Part shown: positions 8,602 through 17,502 of the stretch, in pieces
Numbering within the stretch: position 1 is the stretch's first letter
Layout of the letters: every line of letters starts with the position of its first letter
DNA from: Bacillus sp. AFS098217
GTDB taxonomy: Bacteria > Bacillota > Bacilli > Bacillales > Bacillaceae_G
Direction of reading: 5' to 3'
Assembly: GCF_002551815.1 (NCBI RefSeq)
Contig: NZ_NVPR01000073.1
Location: forward strand, 1-64,000
DNA length: 64,000 bases
Translations under genes and position numbers: made by a program
Notes under the pieces: generated by a model
The model's database searches: none
The model's input: the letters and a program-made list of their open reading frames with translations, nothing else
Told to the model about the DNA's origin: nothing

Positions 8602-9591
8602 ATGAAGCTCGTTATAGATGCAGGACATGGTGGATATGATTCTGGAGGTGTTGGAAACAGTCTAGTTGAAAAAGATTTAACACTGCAAATTGCGAAGCGT
8701 GTTCGAGATATTTTACTTGCAAACTATACCATTACTATTAAAATGACACGTGATAGCGATATATTCATCTCATTATCCGAACGTGCAAATATTGCTAATT
8801 CTTTTGGGGCAGACTTTTTTATCTCATTTCACATTAATAGTGGTGGTGGAACAGGGTTTGAAAGTTATATTTATAACGGATTATCAGATAGCAGCTCTGC
8901 AGCAAGTAAGCAACAAAAGATGCATACAGCAGTAAAGTCTGTACTAACAAAATATGGTCTTCGTGATCGAGGGGCAAAAAAAGCGAATTATGCAGTGTTA
9001 AGAGAAACTGCAATGGATGCATTATTAACAGAAACTGCTTTCATCGATACAACATTTGATGCGAACTTATTAAAAAACCAGCAGTTTATAGAAGATTTAT
9101 GCCAAGCATATGTAAGCGGAATTACTACAATTTTGGGATTAGCATCAAATCCTCTCCCTCCGATTCAGCCTAATCCACAACCACAAACGAAAGGGGTTGC
9201 TTATATTCGCGGAAAGGACGTGAATTTAAGAAGTGGCCCATCAACATCATCTTCAGTTATTCGTAAGTTGAACGCTCCAGAATCGTATGTAGTTTATCAG
9301 GAAAGTAATGGATGGCTAGATTTAGGAGCGGGACAATGGATATACAATGATCCATCATACATTGATTATGTTAAGTATGGAAATAGCGATGGTGGTCCAA
9401 TTGGAGTGGCATATATTCAAGGAACGAATGTGAATTTAAGAAGTGGTCCATCAACATCATCTTCAGTCATACGTAAGCTAAACCCTCCTGAAGCTTATTT
9501 AGTATATATAAACCAAAATGGATGGCTAAATCTTGGAGGAAGTCAGTGGATTTATTATGATCCATCTTATATTAAATATGATAAATATTAA
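8602..9591 (+). CDS. N-acetylmuramoyl-L-alanine amidase with two SH3 domains
   Basis: A 329-residue zinc amidase that cuts the MurNAc-L-Ala bond of peptidoglycan. The Amidase_3 domain (about residues 1-178) shows DAGHGG with His9, Glu23, His77 in ISFHINS and Glu144 in LLTETAF, the expected metal and catalytic residues. A Pro-rich linker (about 184-196) leads to two bacterial SH3 domains (about 198-258 and 268-329) that should bind the wall. There is no signal peptide, as in phage-type endolysins, so release may need lysis or another route. The two SH3 copies are nearly identical in DNA over a core stretch. Confidence 0.92.
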   Translation: MKLVIDAGHGGYDSGGVGNSLVEKDLTLQIAKRVRDILLANYTITIKMTRDSDIFISLSERANIANSFGADFFISFHINSGGGTGFESYIYNGLSDSSSAASKQQKMHTAVKSVLTKYGLRDRGAKKANYAVLRETAMDALLTETAFIDTTFDANLLKNQQFIEDLCQAYVSGITTILGLASNPLPPIQPNPQPQTKGVAYIRGKDVNLRSGPSTSSSVIRKLNAPESYVVYQESNGWLDLGAGQWIYNDPSYIDYVKYGNSDGGPIGVAYIQGTNVNLRSGPSTSSSVIRKLNPPEAYLVYINQNGWLNLGGSQWIYYDPSYIKYDKY

Positions 9592-9796
9592 AATATAAAG
9601 AGATTATTACTGAAAGTGAATCATAACTTTTCCTTGAATGTTTTACAAACGGTAAAACTTAGAGGGATTTTTTTTGTTAGAAAATTATTTTATATTTTAT
9701 TAAGTAGGTGTTTTATTGATTTAAATGACTGAAAATTCTTTGTATTTATTGTGGATGGGTTGTAAAATGAAACTATTATTAGGAAAGGAGTGGAGA

Positions 9797-10675
9797 ATGG
9801 TGAAAGGAGCTCATAAAGATTGGATTTTGTTTAATGGAAGAATTGTGAATACGAAGGAAGAACAGCCGATGGCTGCGCTAGAAGAACGAGGTTTACAATT
9901 TGGTGATGGAATATATGAGGTGTTCCGTTTATATAATGGGAAACCTCACTTGCTAGATTTGCATTTAGAAAGATTCTTTAAATCCATGAAGGAAATTCAT
10001 CTTAATCCACCTTTTACAAAAGAGGAACTGATTGAACAACTTCAGCAATTAATTGAAAAAAATCAATTTCAAGAAGATGGGAATGTGTATGTTCAAATTT
10101 CAAGAGGAGCTCAGCCGCGAAATCATGTATATGATTCGAACTTGAAGCCAATGTATTTTGCAAATATTGTACCGTTTCCAAGACCGACTGAACTTATGGA
10201 AAAGGGGATTAAAGTAACGGTAGAGGAAGATATTCGTTGGAAGTTTTGTCATATAAAATCCTTAAATCTTCTTCCAAATATTATGATTAAAAATAAAATT
10301 AATGAAGAAGGATATCAAGAGGCGATATTAGTTCGAGATGGAATTATAACAGAAGGTTGCCATTCAAATTTCTTTATTATAAAAAATAATAAAGTGATTA
10401 CGCATCCAGCAGATCACTTTATCTTACATGGAATTACTCGTCATCATGTCATTTCGTTAGCAAAATCTCTACATATTGAAGTAGAAGAGCGAGAATTTTC
10501 ATTACAGGAAGTATATGAAGCGGATGAATGCTTCTTTACAGCGACGCCTCTTGAAATATTTCCGGTTACTCAAATTGGAGATGAGCAATTTGGTAATGGA
10601 GAAAGAGGAGCAGTTACGAAAAAACTACAAGCTGCTTATGAAGAAAGTATTGCACCTTTAAAAGTAACAAATTGA
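9797..10675 (+). CDS. dat: D-amino acid transaminase (class IV PLP)
   Basis: A 292-residue fold-type IV PLP aminotransferase. The opening ALEERGLQFGDGIYEVFR motif is shared with D-alanine transaminase and branched-chain transaminases. Lys154 in CHIKSLNLL is the PLP lysine, and PRNH (Arg108, His110) corresponds to the carboxylate-trap Arg-x-His of D-amino acid transaminase. The enzyme would interconvert D-alanine and D-glutamate for wall synthesis. I chose the ATG at 9797 because AGGAAAGGAG lies six bases upstream; the frame extends to 9725 without a good site. Aminodeoxychorismate lyase is a less likely alternative. Confidence 0.88.
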   Translation: MVKGAHKDWILFNGRIVNTKEEQPMAALEERGLQFGDGIYEVFRLYNGKPHLLDLHLERFFKSMKEIHLNPPFTKEELIEQLQQLIEKNQFQEDGNVYVQISRGAQPRNHVYDSNLKPMYFANIVPFPRPTELMEKGIKVTVEEDIRWKFCHIKSLNLLPNIMIKNKINEEGYQEAILVRDGIITEGCHSNFFIIKNNKVITHPADHFILHGITRHHVISLAKSLHIEVEEREFSLQEVYEADECFFTATPLEIFPVTQIGDEQFGNGERGAVTKKLQAAYEESIAPLKVTN

Positions 10676-10690
10676 GTATATAAGGAAAGG

Positions 10691-10718
10691 GAAGCTGGTA
10701 TTCCACCAGCTTTTTTTC
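10691..10718 (+). terminator. Terminator after dat
   Basis: The stem AAGCTGGT/ACCAGCTT is followed by T7. Confidence 0.92.
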
Positions 10719-10772
10719 ATGATATAATGCAAGCGTAGGACAAATTTTAAAAATGCTGTAAAAGGGGATTTT

Positions 10773-11426
10773 ATGTATATGAATTATGAAGCATTTAAAG
10801 AAATAATTCACGGACGCCGTAGTGTGCGAAAGTTTATAGAACAAGAGGTATCTGTTAGTGACATAGAAGAGATTATTGATTGTGCTCGTTATGCTCCAAG
10901 TGATACGAACTCACAAACGTGGGAATTTATTGTCATTATGAATCGAGATAAAATTAAAGATATCGAAAAAATGACATGGGATGCATTACATACGTTAGCT
11001 GAAAAGGCGGCAAAAAATGGAGAAGAAAAAGCTGGGAAGCTATTAACTCGTTCATTTGGGCCATATGCAACCGCCTTTTCTGAAGCACCAGTGCTAATTG
11101 TATGTTTAGCAACTCCGTATGAATCAAAGTTTCGTGAAAAAATATTTGATCCAATCAAATTCGTTCCAGATGCAGTATGGGAAGAAGAGGGGATTAAAAG
11201 TAGCTGTTTAGCGGCTCAAAATTTAATGCTGGCAGCACATGCAAGAGGTCTTGGGACTTGTCCGATGACAGGACCCGTTTTATTAGCACAAAATGAATTG
11301 CGAAAATATTTACAAATTGACCCAGAGAAACAAATTAATATGGTAATTTCGCTAGGATATCCAAAAGATAAGCCAAAGAAGCTTGCTCGAAAAGAAGTAA
11401 CAGATATTACAAAGTTTATTTATTAG
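10773..11426 (+). CDS. Nitroreductase-family FMN oxidoreductase
   Basis: A 217-residue nitroreductase-family enzyme, normally a homodimer with FMN using NAD(P)H. The N-terminal GRRSVRKF motif (residues 10-17) is the FMN-binding Arg-x-Ser-x-Arg-x-F signature, followed by ARYAPSDTNSQTWEF. Later LGTCPMTGP and the SLGYPKDKPK end are typical. The substrate cannot be read from sequence; quinones, flavins or nitro-compounds are usual. AAAGGGG precedes the ATG. It is a stand-alone gene between two terminators. Confidence 0.9.
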   Translation: MYMNYEAFKEIIHGRRSVRKFIEQEVSVSDIEEIIDCARYAPSDTNSQTWEFIVIMNRDKIKDIEKMTWDALHTLAEKAAKNGEEKAGKLLTRSFGPYATAFSEAPVLIVCLATPYESKFREKIFDPIKFVPDAVWEEEGIKSSCLAAQNLMLAAHARGLGTCPMTGPVLLAQNELRKYLQIDPEKQINMVISLGYPKDKPKKLARKEVTDITKFIY

Positions 11427-11447
11427 GATATTTTTGTGATAAACGTG

Positions 11448-11479
11448 AAAAAGACATTGGATATACCAATGTCTTTTTA
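11448..11479 (+). terminator. Terminator after nitroreductase
   Basis: The stem AAAAGACATTGG/CCAATGTCTTTTT has a short AT loop. Confidence 0.93.
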
Positions 11480-11822
11480 TACTGGATTGAAATGATGAAT
11501 TTTGTTCAAGATTTTACTGTCCTAGGTTATAAAGTGAATGAGTTATTAAAAGAGTTTTTTACTGCATTCAATATAATGAAATTTTTTTCTTGGGAAGAAA
11601 CCTTTTTAGATTGGAATATTTTCTAATAATAGTGGGTTAAAATAAAGAATAAGAAGGAATTGCTAATTATTTTTTGAAAAAATTTATGATATAAAAAAAG
11701 AAAATATGATACAGTTATGATGAGCGGAAACAATTGTTCACGGAAGTGTTGAAAAATAAATTTAAAATGAAAAGTTATTTTTGTATAATAAATTAAGAAT
11801 CGATTTACAGGGGGGATGAATT
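11480..11822. other. AT-rich gap with no recognisable gene
   Basis: About 340 bases with no frame carrying a ribosome site. It must hold the promoter of the lipoprotein gene at 11823. I see no palindromic operator that stands out. Confidence 0.4.
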
Positions 11823-12305
11823 TTGAAAAAATTCATAATCACTGGATTGTCTGCTTTGTTATTAGTAGGGTGTGGGGTTTCAAAAGAGGAAGTAAAACCT
11901 AAACAAGAAGGACAAGTTGTAAATGCAAGTGATGAGAGTATGATTCCTTTTCCTGAAGGAGTAATGCCAATTGGTGAAGGTAAAATAAAGATAGTCACAC
12001 CAGATGGCACTTCTGAAAATGGTAATATACCGACTGTGTTTATAAAGAGAGACACCCTAATTCAGCAAGTCGAAATCGAACTTACTGATTTTCAAAATGA
12101 TAAAGAAACGTTTGTATTTGTAGATGATATGTTTGAAGAGAAATATCAAGTTACCCGCACGACGCAGACAACAGTAGAATTAAAACAAAAAACGTTAGAA
12201 ACTGGATCTCATACAGTAACTGCAGTCCAATTTGAGAATAATGATCCGAGTGGAAAAGTTATTAGCTATACGCAGGCGAAACTTGAAACGAAACCAGCCT
12301 CTTAA
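11823..12305 (+). CDS. Lipoprotein of unknown function
   Basis: A 160-residue predicted lipoprotein: a short basic start, a hydrophobic core and the lipobox LVGC with Cys17 as the lipid attachment site. The rest is a mostly beta-type, charged domain without recognised motifs; it alternates strands such as TTVELKQKTLETGSHTVT. The start is TTG at 11823, seven bases after AGGGGGG. It should be anchored on the outer face of the membrane. The gene is monocistronic and ended by a strong terminator. Confidence 0.8.
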   Translation: MKKFIITGLSALLLVGCGVSKEEVKPKQEGQVVNASDESMIPFPEGVMPIGEGKIKIVTPDGTSENGNIPTVFIKRDTLIQQVEIELTDFQNDKETFVFVDDMFEEKYQVTRTTQTTVELKQKTLETGSHTVTAVQFENNDPSGKVISYTQAKLETKPAS

Positions 12306-12328
12306 AATAGCTGAAATATTATAATAAT

Positions 12329-12366
12329 AAAAAGTACATTACTTTTCTAAGTAATGTACTTTTTTA
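12329..12366 (+). terminator. Terminator after lipoprotein gene
   Basis: The stem AAAAGTACATTACTT/AAGTAATGTACTTTT is followed by T residues. Confidence 0.94.
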
Positions 12367-12545
12367 TTTTGAATTTGAATGTAATGAATATGATTTACGA
12401 ATTCCAATGAAAAAATATGTACCTATCATTTGACAGGTATATATTTTGTAGGGATTTTGTTTGAAAATGTCGAATACAATATACTGCGTCGTAAAAACAC
12501 GTTTTCCATTGTTTAGTGTGAAACAAATAGGAGGGAGAAGCCGTA

Positions 12546-13094
12546 ATGAAACGTGCTCTTATAAATATTGATTATACATATGATTTCGTAGCTGAAAAAG
12601 GTGCATTAACATGCGGAAAGCCAGGGCAAGAGATTGAAAAGCATCTTGTAGAAATTACAAAGCAGTATATTGAAAACGGAGATTATGTTGTATTTGCAAT
12701 TGATAAACATGAAGAAAAAGATTTGTATCATCCTGAGACGCAGTTATTTCCACCCCATAATATAACTGGTACAAAAGGAAGAGATTTATACGGAGAGTTA
12801 CAAAGTGTATATGAAGAATATCAAGATAAGGAAAATGTGTACTATATGGACAAAACACGTTACAGTGCTTTTGCTGGAACAGATCTAGAAATGAAGCTAA
12901 GAGAAAGAGGGATACAGGAAGTACATCTTGTTGGCGTATGTACGGATATTTGTGTTCTTCATACAGCAGTGGATGCTTATAATAAAGGGTTTCATATCGT
13001 TGTACATGAGAAAGCGGTAGCTTCCTTTAATGAGCAAGGGCATAAATTTGCCTTAGGACATTTTAAATCTTGTTTACATGCAGAAGTACAGTGA
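12546..13094 (+). CDS. pncA: Nicotinamidase
   Basis: A 182-residue cysteine hydrolase converting nicotinamide to nicotinic acid in NAD salvage. The catalytic triad is visible: Asp9 (NIDYTYDF), Lys103 (KTRYSAFAGT) and Cys136 in GVCTDICVLHTA. HPETQLFPPHN supplies the conserved histidine region near the metal site. The text and length closely follow B. subtilis YueJ/PncA. AGGAGGGAGAAG precedes the ATG. It is a single gene ending at a strong terminator. Confidence 0.93.
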   Translation: MKRALINIDYTYDFVAEKGALTCGKPGQEIEKHLVEITKQYIENGDYVVFAIDKHEEKDLYHPETQLFPPHNITGTKGRDLYGELQSVYEEYQDKENVYYMDKTRYSAFAGTDLEMKLRERGIQEVHLVGVCTDICVLHTAVDAYNKGFHIVVHEKAVASFNEQGHKFALGHFKSCLHAEVQ

Positions 13095-13113
13095 ATATGG
13101 AAAAAATGAGAGC

Positions 13114-13159
13114 TATGTAAAGAAAGAGACCTTTTCATTGAGGTCTCTTTCTTTACATA
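13114..13159. terminator. Bidirectional terminator after pncA
   Basis: A 19-bp inverted repeat (TATGTAAAGAAAGAGACCT and its complement), A-rich on the left and T-rich on the right. Confidence 0.85.
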
Positions 13160-13302
13160 GTTACAACTTGCTGTTGAATCAGGTTTTTAATAAACGGACT
13201 AATATTTTCTGGTAATTGATTTAGATCAAATGAATTGTTTGAACTTTTTTGTTTGTAGTATTTAGAAATTTCTTAATGTTATAATGGTAGTTGGTGATGA
13301 AG

Positions 13303-14421
13303 ATGAATTATGATGAAAAGGAAATGCGGCGTCTAGAAGCATTAAAAGAAATTGCAGAATTATTAAATGAAGCAACAAATTTGCAGGAAATGTTAGAGAA
13401 AGTATTACATACATTATTGCAAGTTATGAATTTACAAACAGGTTGGATCTTTTTTATTGATGAAAACGGAATGCATCGTATGCTTGTTGATAAAAATTTG
13501 CCACCAGCACTTACATGGAAGGAAAAGAAACCGATGTGTGAAGGAGATTGTTGGTGTGTCGATCGATTCGTGAATGGACGTTTAGAAAAGGCAACAAATA
13601 TTATTGAGTGTAAGCGAATTGAAGATGCCATTGAATATAATTGGGGAGAGACGGAAGAGATTACGCATCATGCGACGATTCCTCTTCGTGCTGGAGCTAA
13701 GAAGTTCGGTCTATTAAATGTTGCTTCACCTCATAAAACACATTTTACGGAGGAAGAATTAGCCTTGTTAGAAGCAATTGCATTTCAGATTGGAACAACG
13801 ATACAACGAATTAGGCTAGTTGAGAAAGAGCGCAAATATGTAGTGGTAGCGGAGAGAAATCGACTCGCGCGTGATTTACATGATTCGGTTAAACAATTGT
13901 TATTTTCCATTATGTTAACTGCTAGAGGGACTCTTGATATGACAAAGGACAAAGAATTGCAAGAGATGCTAAGTTACATAGGAGAATTATCGCAAGAAGC
14001 GTTACAAGAGATGACATTATTAATTTGGCAATTACGGCCAGAAGGATTAGAAAAAGGGCTTGCAGAAGCGGTGCAGAATTACGGAAAGTTATTAGGTATT
14101 CAAGTAGCAATTCGAATTGATGGGATTATTTCAATTGGTGATGAAATAGAAGAAGTGCTGTGGCGTGTGAGCCAGGAAGCTTTACATAATTGTAAAAAGC
14201 ATGCTTCATGCGGGAGGGTGTTTGTTAACTTAAAAACAGAAAATAGTAAGTTAAACTTTCAAATTGAAGATGACGGTATTGGGTTTGTTAAAGAAAAAGT
14301 AAGAGATTCAGCACTTGGTTTAAAAAATATGAAAGAACGAATTGAATTGATGAAAGGAACATTTCGAATAAGAACGAGGCCGGGACAGGGAACAAAGATT
14401 GAGATTCAGTTACCGGTTTGA
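13303..14421 (+). CDS. GAF-domain sensor histidine kinase (YhcY-like)
   Basis: A cytoplasmic two-component kinase of about 372 residues with no membrane segment. A GAF-type sensor domain spans about residues 15-165 and contains a Cys-rich GDCWC stretch that could bind a ligand or metal. A HisKA_3 dimerisation domain carries the phospho-acceptor His193 in ARDLHDSVKQ. The HATPase domain has DDGIGF and GLKNMKER. The likely start is the ATG at 13303; an in-frame TTG lies at 13291. The 3' end abuts the partner response regulator. The pair resembles B. subtilis YhcY/YhcZ; the signal is unknown. Confidence 0.9.
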   Translation: MNYDEKEMRRLEALKEIAELLNEATNLQEMLEKVLHTLLQVMNLQTGWIFFIDENGMHRMLVDKNLPPALTWKEKKPMCEGDCWCVDRFVNGRLEKATNIIECKRIEDAIEYNWGETEEITHHATIPLRAGAKKFGLLNVASPHKTHFTEEELALLEAIAFQIGTTIQRIRLVEKERKYVVVAERNRLARDLHDSVKQLLFSIMLTARGTLDMTKDKELQEMLSYIGELSQEALQEMTLLIWQLRPEGLEKGLAEAVQNYGKLLGIQVAIRIDGIISIGDEIEEVLWRVSQEALHNCKKHASCGRVFVNLKTENSKLNFQIEDDGIGFVKEKVRDSALGLKNMKERIELMKGTFRIRTRPGQGTKIEIQLPV

Positions 14422-14435
14422 AAGGGAGAAGGTTA

Positions 14436-15065
14436 TTGAAAATTAAACTATTACTTGTAGAAGATCATCATATTGTTCGAAGGGGGCTTGTATTCTTTTT
14501 AAAAACGAAAGAGGAATTTGAAATTATAGGCGAAGCAGAGAATGGAGAAGAAGCGTTAGAGTTTGTTCGAAAAGAAAGGCCAGATGTAGTATTAATGGAT
14601 TTATCAATGCCGAAAATGGATGGGATTGAAGCGACAAAACGATTGAAGCAATATGACGATACTATTAAAATCCTGATGTTAAGTAGTTTTTCAGAACAAG
14701 ATTATGTTTTGCCAGCACTGGAAGCTGGCGCAGATGGTTATCAATTGAAAGAAGTACAGCCAGATCAACTTGTTGCTTCCATTATTGCGGTATATCAAGG
14801 AAATACAAACTTTCATCCGAAAGTAACTCCTGTTTTGTTAGGACGACCAGTAGTGAAAGAGGAAAAGCAAGATAGTTTGTCTATGCTGACAAAAAGAGAA
14901 AGAGAAGTCCTTCGTGAAATTACGAAAGGAAGAAGTAATAAAGAAATAGCAGCAGAGCTTCATATTACAGAACAGACGGTTAAAACACATGTTTCAAATG
15001 TACTTGCTAAGTTAGACGTAGATGATCGGACGCAAGCTGCTTTGTATGCTGTAAAACATAGTTAA
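14436..15065 (+). CDS. NarL/LuxR-type response regulator (YhcZ-like)
   Basis: A 209-residue response regulator. The receiver domain has the acidic pair in LLVEDHH and phospho-acceptor Asp55 in VLMDLSMP. The C-terminal LuxR-type helix-turn-helix includes LTKREREVLREI and NKEIAAELHITEQTVKTHV. It is the cognate partner of the upstream GAF kinase. The TTG at 14436 lies behind AAGGGAGAAGG; an in-frame TTG at 14418 overlapping the kinase stop is less likely. Targets are unknown. A terminator follows. Confidence 0.92.
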   Translation: MKIKLLLVEDHHIVRRGLVFFLKTKEEFEIIGEAENGEEALEFVRKERPDVVLMDLSMPKMDGIEATKRLKQYDDTIKILMLSSFSEQDYVLPALEAGADGYQLKEVQPDQLVASIIAVYQGNTNFHPKVTPVLLGRPVVKEEKQDSLSMLTKREREVLREITKGRSNKEIAAELHITEQTVKTHVSNVLAKLDVDDRTQAALYAVKHS

Positions 15066-15074
15066 CTGTTTCAA

Positions 15075-15110
15075 AAAAGAAACTTGTACAAGAGTACGAG
15101 TTTCTTTTTT
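15075..15110 (+). terminator. Terminator after response regulator
   Basis: The stem AAAGAAACTTGTAC/GTACGAGTTTCTTT (one G:U pair) is followed by a T tail. Confidence 0.9.
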
Positions 15111-15281
15111 ATTTTTATTGTTATTTCTGTTGTAAAGAAGCTCTTATTGGCTTTGTGAATAAAAATCAGAATAAATAAAGTGAAATCTTCATAAATAGTA
15201 AAAGAATGTCTTGTGTGGCGTGAAGTGTAATGGTACATATTGTAAGTTAAAAAGCAGTTTCACAAAATTTGAGGTGGTAAG

Positions 15282-16499
15282 ATGGTAAACCAACAAGAAA
15301 AAAAATTATGTCTTTGCATGATTGTAAAAAATGAATCAAAAATAATTGAAAGATGTTTGAATGCGGCTAAACCAATCATTGACTTTGTTTCCATTTGTGA
15401 TACAGGTTCTACCGATCGTACGCCTGGAATTATTGAAAAATGGTGTAAAGAAAATGGAATACCTGGAACGATTCATCATGAACCGTTTCGGAATTTTGGT
15501 TATAACCGAAGCTTAGCTGTATCATTGGCACAAGAAACGTATCCAGAGTCTGATTATTTGTTGGTGCTTGACGCAGATATGGTTTTAGAAGTTACACCTG
15601 ATTTTGATAAACGTAGTTTAACTAAGGATCATTATCTGACGTTGCAATACGATATTCATATTAAATATTGGCTTACTCGTCTGCTAAAAACATCTTTACC
15701 GTGGAAATCCGTTGGAGTTACACATGAATACTGGGATATAGACCGTTCTAAAGTAGGTGCTGATTATAATGCGGGAGTAGATAGACTAGATGGTCTTATT
15801 ATTAATGATCAAGGAGATGGTGGAAGTAAGGTTGATAAATTTGAAAGGGATAAACGATTATTATTGGAAGGGATACAAGACCTGACAACTACACCAGATT
15901 TAAAAGTAAGGTATTTGTTTTATTTGGCCCAAACTTATTATCATCTAAGTGAATTTGAGGAATCAATTAAATGGTACAAGAAAAGGGTTGAAGCTGGAGG
16001 ATGGGCGGAAGAAGTATTTTATTCGTTCCTAAGAATTGGTCTTTGTTATGAACAGTTGGCGAATATCTCTTCATTCAAACAAGGGCAGCTTAAGAAAGAG
16101 GCGGAAGAAAATCAGTCTGAAATTGAAGGTTTTATTCAGCAGGAAGAACAGTTTTTTGCACTAGCTATTACGTATTTTCAAAATGCTTGGGAGTATAGAC
16201 CAACTAGAGCAGAATCTTTATATCAACTTGCAAGGGTATATCGAACGATGTCTAAAAACCATATAGGTTTAATGTATGCATTGCAAGGAAAAGAAATCCC
16301 TTTTCCGAAAGAAGATCTTCTTTTTGTAGATTACCACGTGTACGATTATTTATTTGATTATGAGATTTCCATTTGTGCCTATTATATCGAAAGTAAGAAA
16401 CATTTAGGCGCAAAGGCACAAAAGTATCTCGAGTCTAAAATAAAAGAGTTACCGATGCATATAGCAAGTGCAGTAGAGAAGAATACGCAGTTTTATTAA
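15282..16499 (+). CDS. Family 2 glycosyltransferase with TPR-like C-terminus
   Basis: A 405-residue protein. The N-terminal GT-A domain (about residues 5-215) begins CLCMIVKNESKIIERCL, with the sugar-nucleotide loop CDTGSTDRT and the metal-binding DADM (DxD-like) motif. The C-terminal half is helical with TPR-like repeats (YLFYLAQTYYHLSEFEESIKW and similar at about 225, 250, 315). This layout is known in glycosyltransferases acting on proteins or peptides, but acceptor and donor cannot be read here. No other sugar genes are adjacent. GAGGTGGT precedes the ATG. Confidence 0.85.
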   Translation: MVNQQEKKLCLCMIVKNESKIIERCLNAAKPIIDFVSICDTGSTDRTPGIIEKWCKENGIPGTIHHEPFRNFGYNRSLAVSLAQETYPESDYLLVLDADMVLEVTPDFDKRSLTKDHYLTLQYDIHIKYWLTRLLKTSLPWKSVGVTHEYWDIDRSKVGADYNAGVDRLDGLIINDQGDGGSKVDKFERDKRLLLEGIQDLTTTPDLKVRYLFYLAQTYYHLSEFEESIKWYKKRVEAGGWAEEVFYSFLRIGLCYEQLANISSFKQGQLKKEAEENQSEIEGFIQQEEQFFALAITYFQNAWEYRPTRAESLYQLARVYRTMSKNHIGLMYALQGKEIPFPKEDLLFVDYHVYDYLFDYEISICAYYIESKKHLGAKAQKYLESKIKELPMHIASAVEKNTQFY

Positions 16500-16589
16500 A
16501 AAAGAAATAAATCGCAAGAATCATTGAGTTTACAGTAAACAAGAGCGATAGTGTATTTAAATCATTAACAAATAGAACGGTCATTTCTA

Positions 16590-16621
16590 GAAACTCATAC
16601 AAAAGTATGAGTTCTTTTTTT
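16590..16621 (+). terminator. Terminator after glycosyltransferase
   Basis: The stem AACTCATAC/GTATGAGTT is followed by a T-rich tail. Confidence 0.88.
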
Positions 16622-16727
16622 ATTCTTCATACTATTTTCTCAAAGAATTTCCCTCTTTTGATTGTGATTTGTATATAAATTTCTGATAATATATAGATAG
16701 AACTTAAAACAAAGGGGAGAAATATTC

Positions 16728-17267
16728 ATGAAATTAGTCGTAATTAATGGGACACCACGAAAATTTGGTAGAACACGTGTTATTTCAAAATATATTGCTG
16801 AGCAATTTGAAGGAGAATTATATGATTTAGCGGTTGAGGAATTACCTTTATATAATGGTGAAGAATCACAGCGTGAATTAGAAGCAGTAACAAAGTTAAA
16901 AACTTTAGTGAAAGAAGCGGATGGTGTAGTGCTTTGCACACCTGAATATCATAATGCAATGAGCGGTGCGCTTAAAAATGCATTAGATTTTTTAAGTAGT
17001 AGTGAATTTATTCATAAACCGGTAGCCTTATTAGCAGTTGCGGGCGGAGGGAAAGGCGGAATTAATGCATTAAATAGCATGCGTATTGTAGCGAGAGGTG
17101 TGTATGCGAATGCAATTCCAAAGCAGGTTGTATTAGATGGTTTATACGTACAAGATGGCGAGATTAGTGAAGAGGCAAAACCATTGATTCAGGATTTAAT
17201 AAAAGAACTAAAAGGATACATGAATGTATATAAAGAGGTAAAGAAACAATTAGGGGTTGAGGGATAA
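16728..17267 (+). CDS. azr: NADPH-dependent FMN reductase / azoreductase
   Basis: A 179-residue flavodoxin-like NAD(P)H:FMN oxidoreductase. The phosphate-binding loop is NGTPRKFGRTR (residues 7-17). The flavin loop SPEYHxxMSGALKNALDFL appears as TPEYHNAMSGALKNALDFL, and the AVAGGGKGGINAL stretch closely follows B. subtilis YhdA/Azr. Such enzymes reduce azo dyes, chromate or quinones. AAAGGGGAG lies before the ATG. It is monocistronic; downstream 17268-17395 has no recognisable gene. Confidence 0.9.
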   Translation: MKLVVINGTPRKFGRTRVISKYIAEQFEGELYDLAVEELPLYNGEESQRELEAVTKLKTLVKEADGVVLCTPEYHNAMSGALKNALDFLSSSEFIHKPVALLAVAGGGKGGINALNSMRIVARGVYANAIPKQVVLDGLYVQDGEISEEAKPLIQDLIKELKGYMNVYKEVKKQLGVEG

Positions 17268-17395
17268 AACGCTCTTTATCATAATATTGACGAAGAAGGT
17301 GTACGATCAAATCTATATTTTCGTGATAGAGATGTAGTCGTTAATTCGTACTAAAACTCTAAACTATGTCCATCAAATGTATCTGTAAACTAAAA

Positions 17396-17430
17396 TAATG
17401 CTACCTCAAGTAACGAGGTAGCATTATTTT
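17396..17430. terminator. Shared terminator between azr and selO
   Basis: The stem AATGCTACCTC/GAGGTAGCATT lies between convergent genes and has T residues on the plus-strand side. Confidence 0.85.
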
Positions 17431-17502
17431 GTACCAATAGTAAAACGAGACAAGGCGTTAATGCAATTATAAAAAAACAGAACCATCCCTAATACTTCTA
17501 TG

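Noticed and set aside
8602-9591. Prophage lysis cassette around the amidase
   Set aside because: No holin or other phage genes lie nearby; the flanks are ordinary chromosomal genes with their own terminators.
13153-13272. A minus-strand open stretch with plausible protein text (contains SFDLNQLPENISPF)
   Set aside because: It has no start codon and is bounded by stops. It may be a gene tail but I could not support it as a feature.
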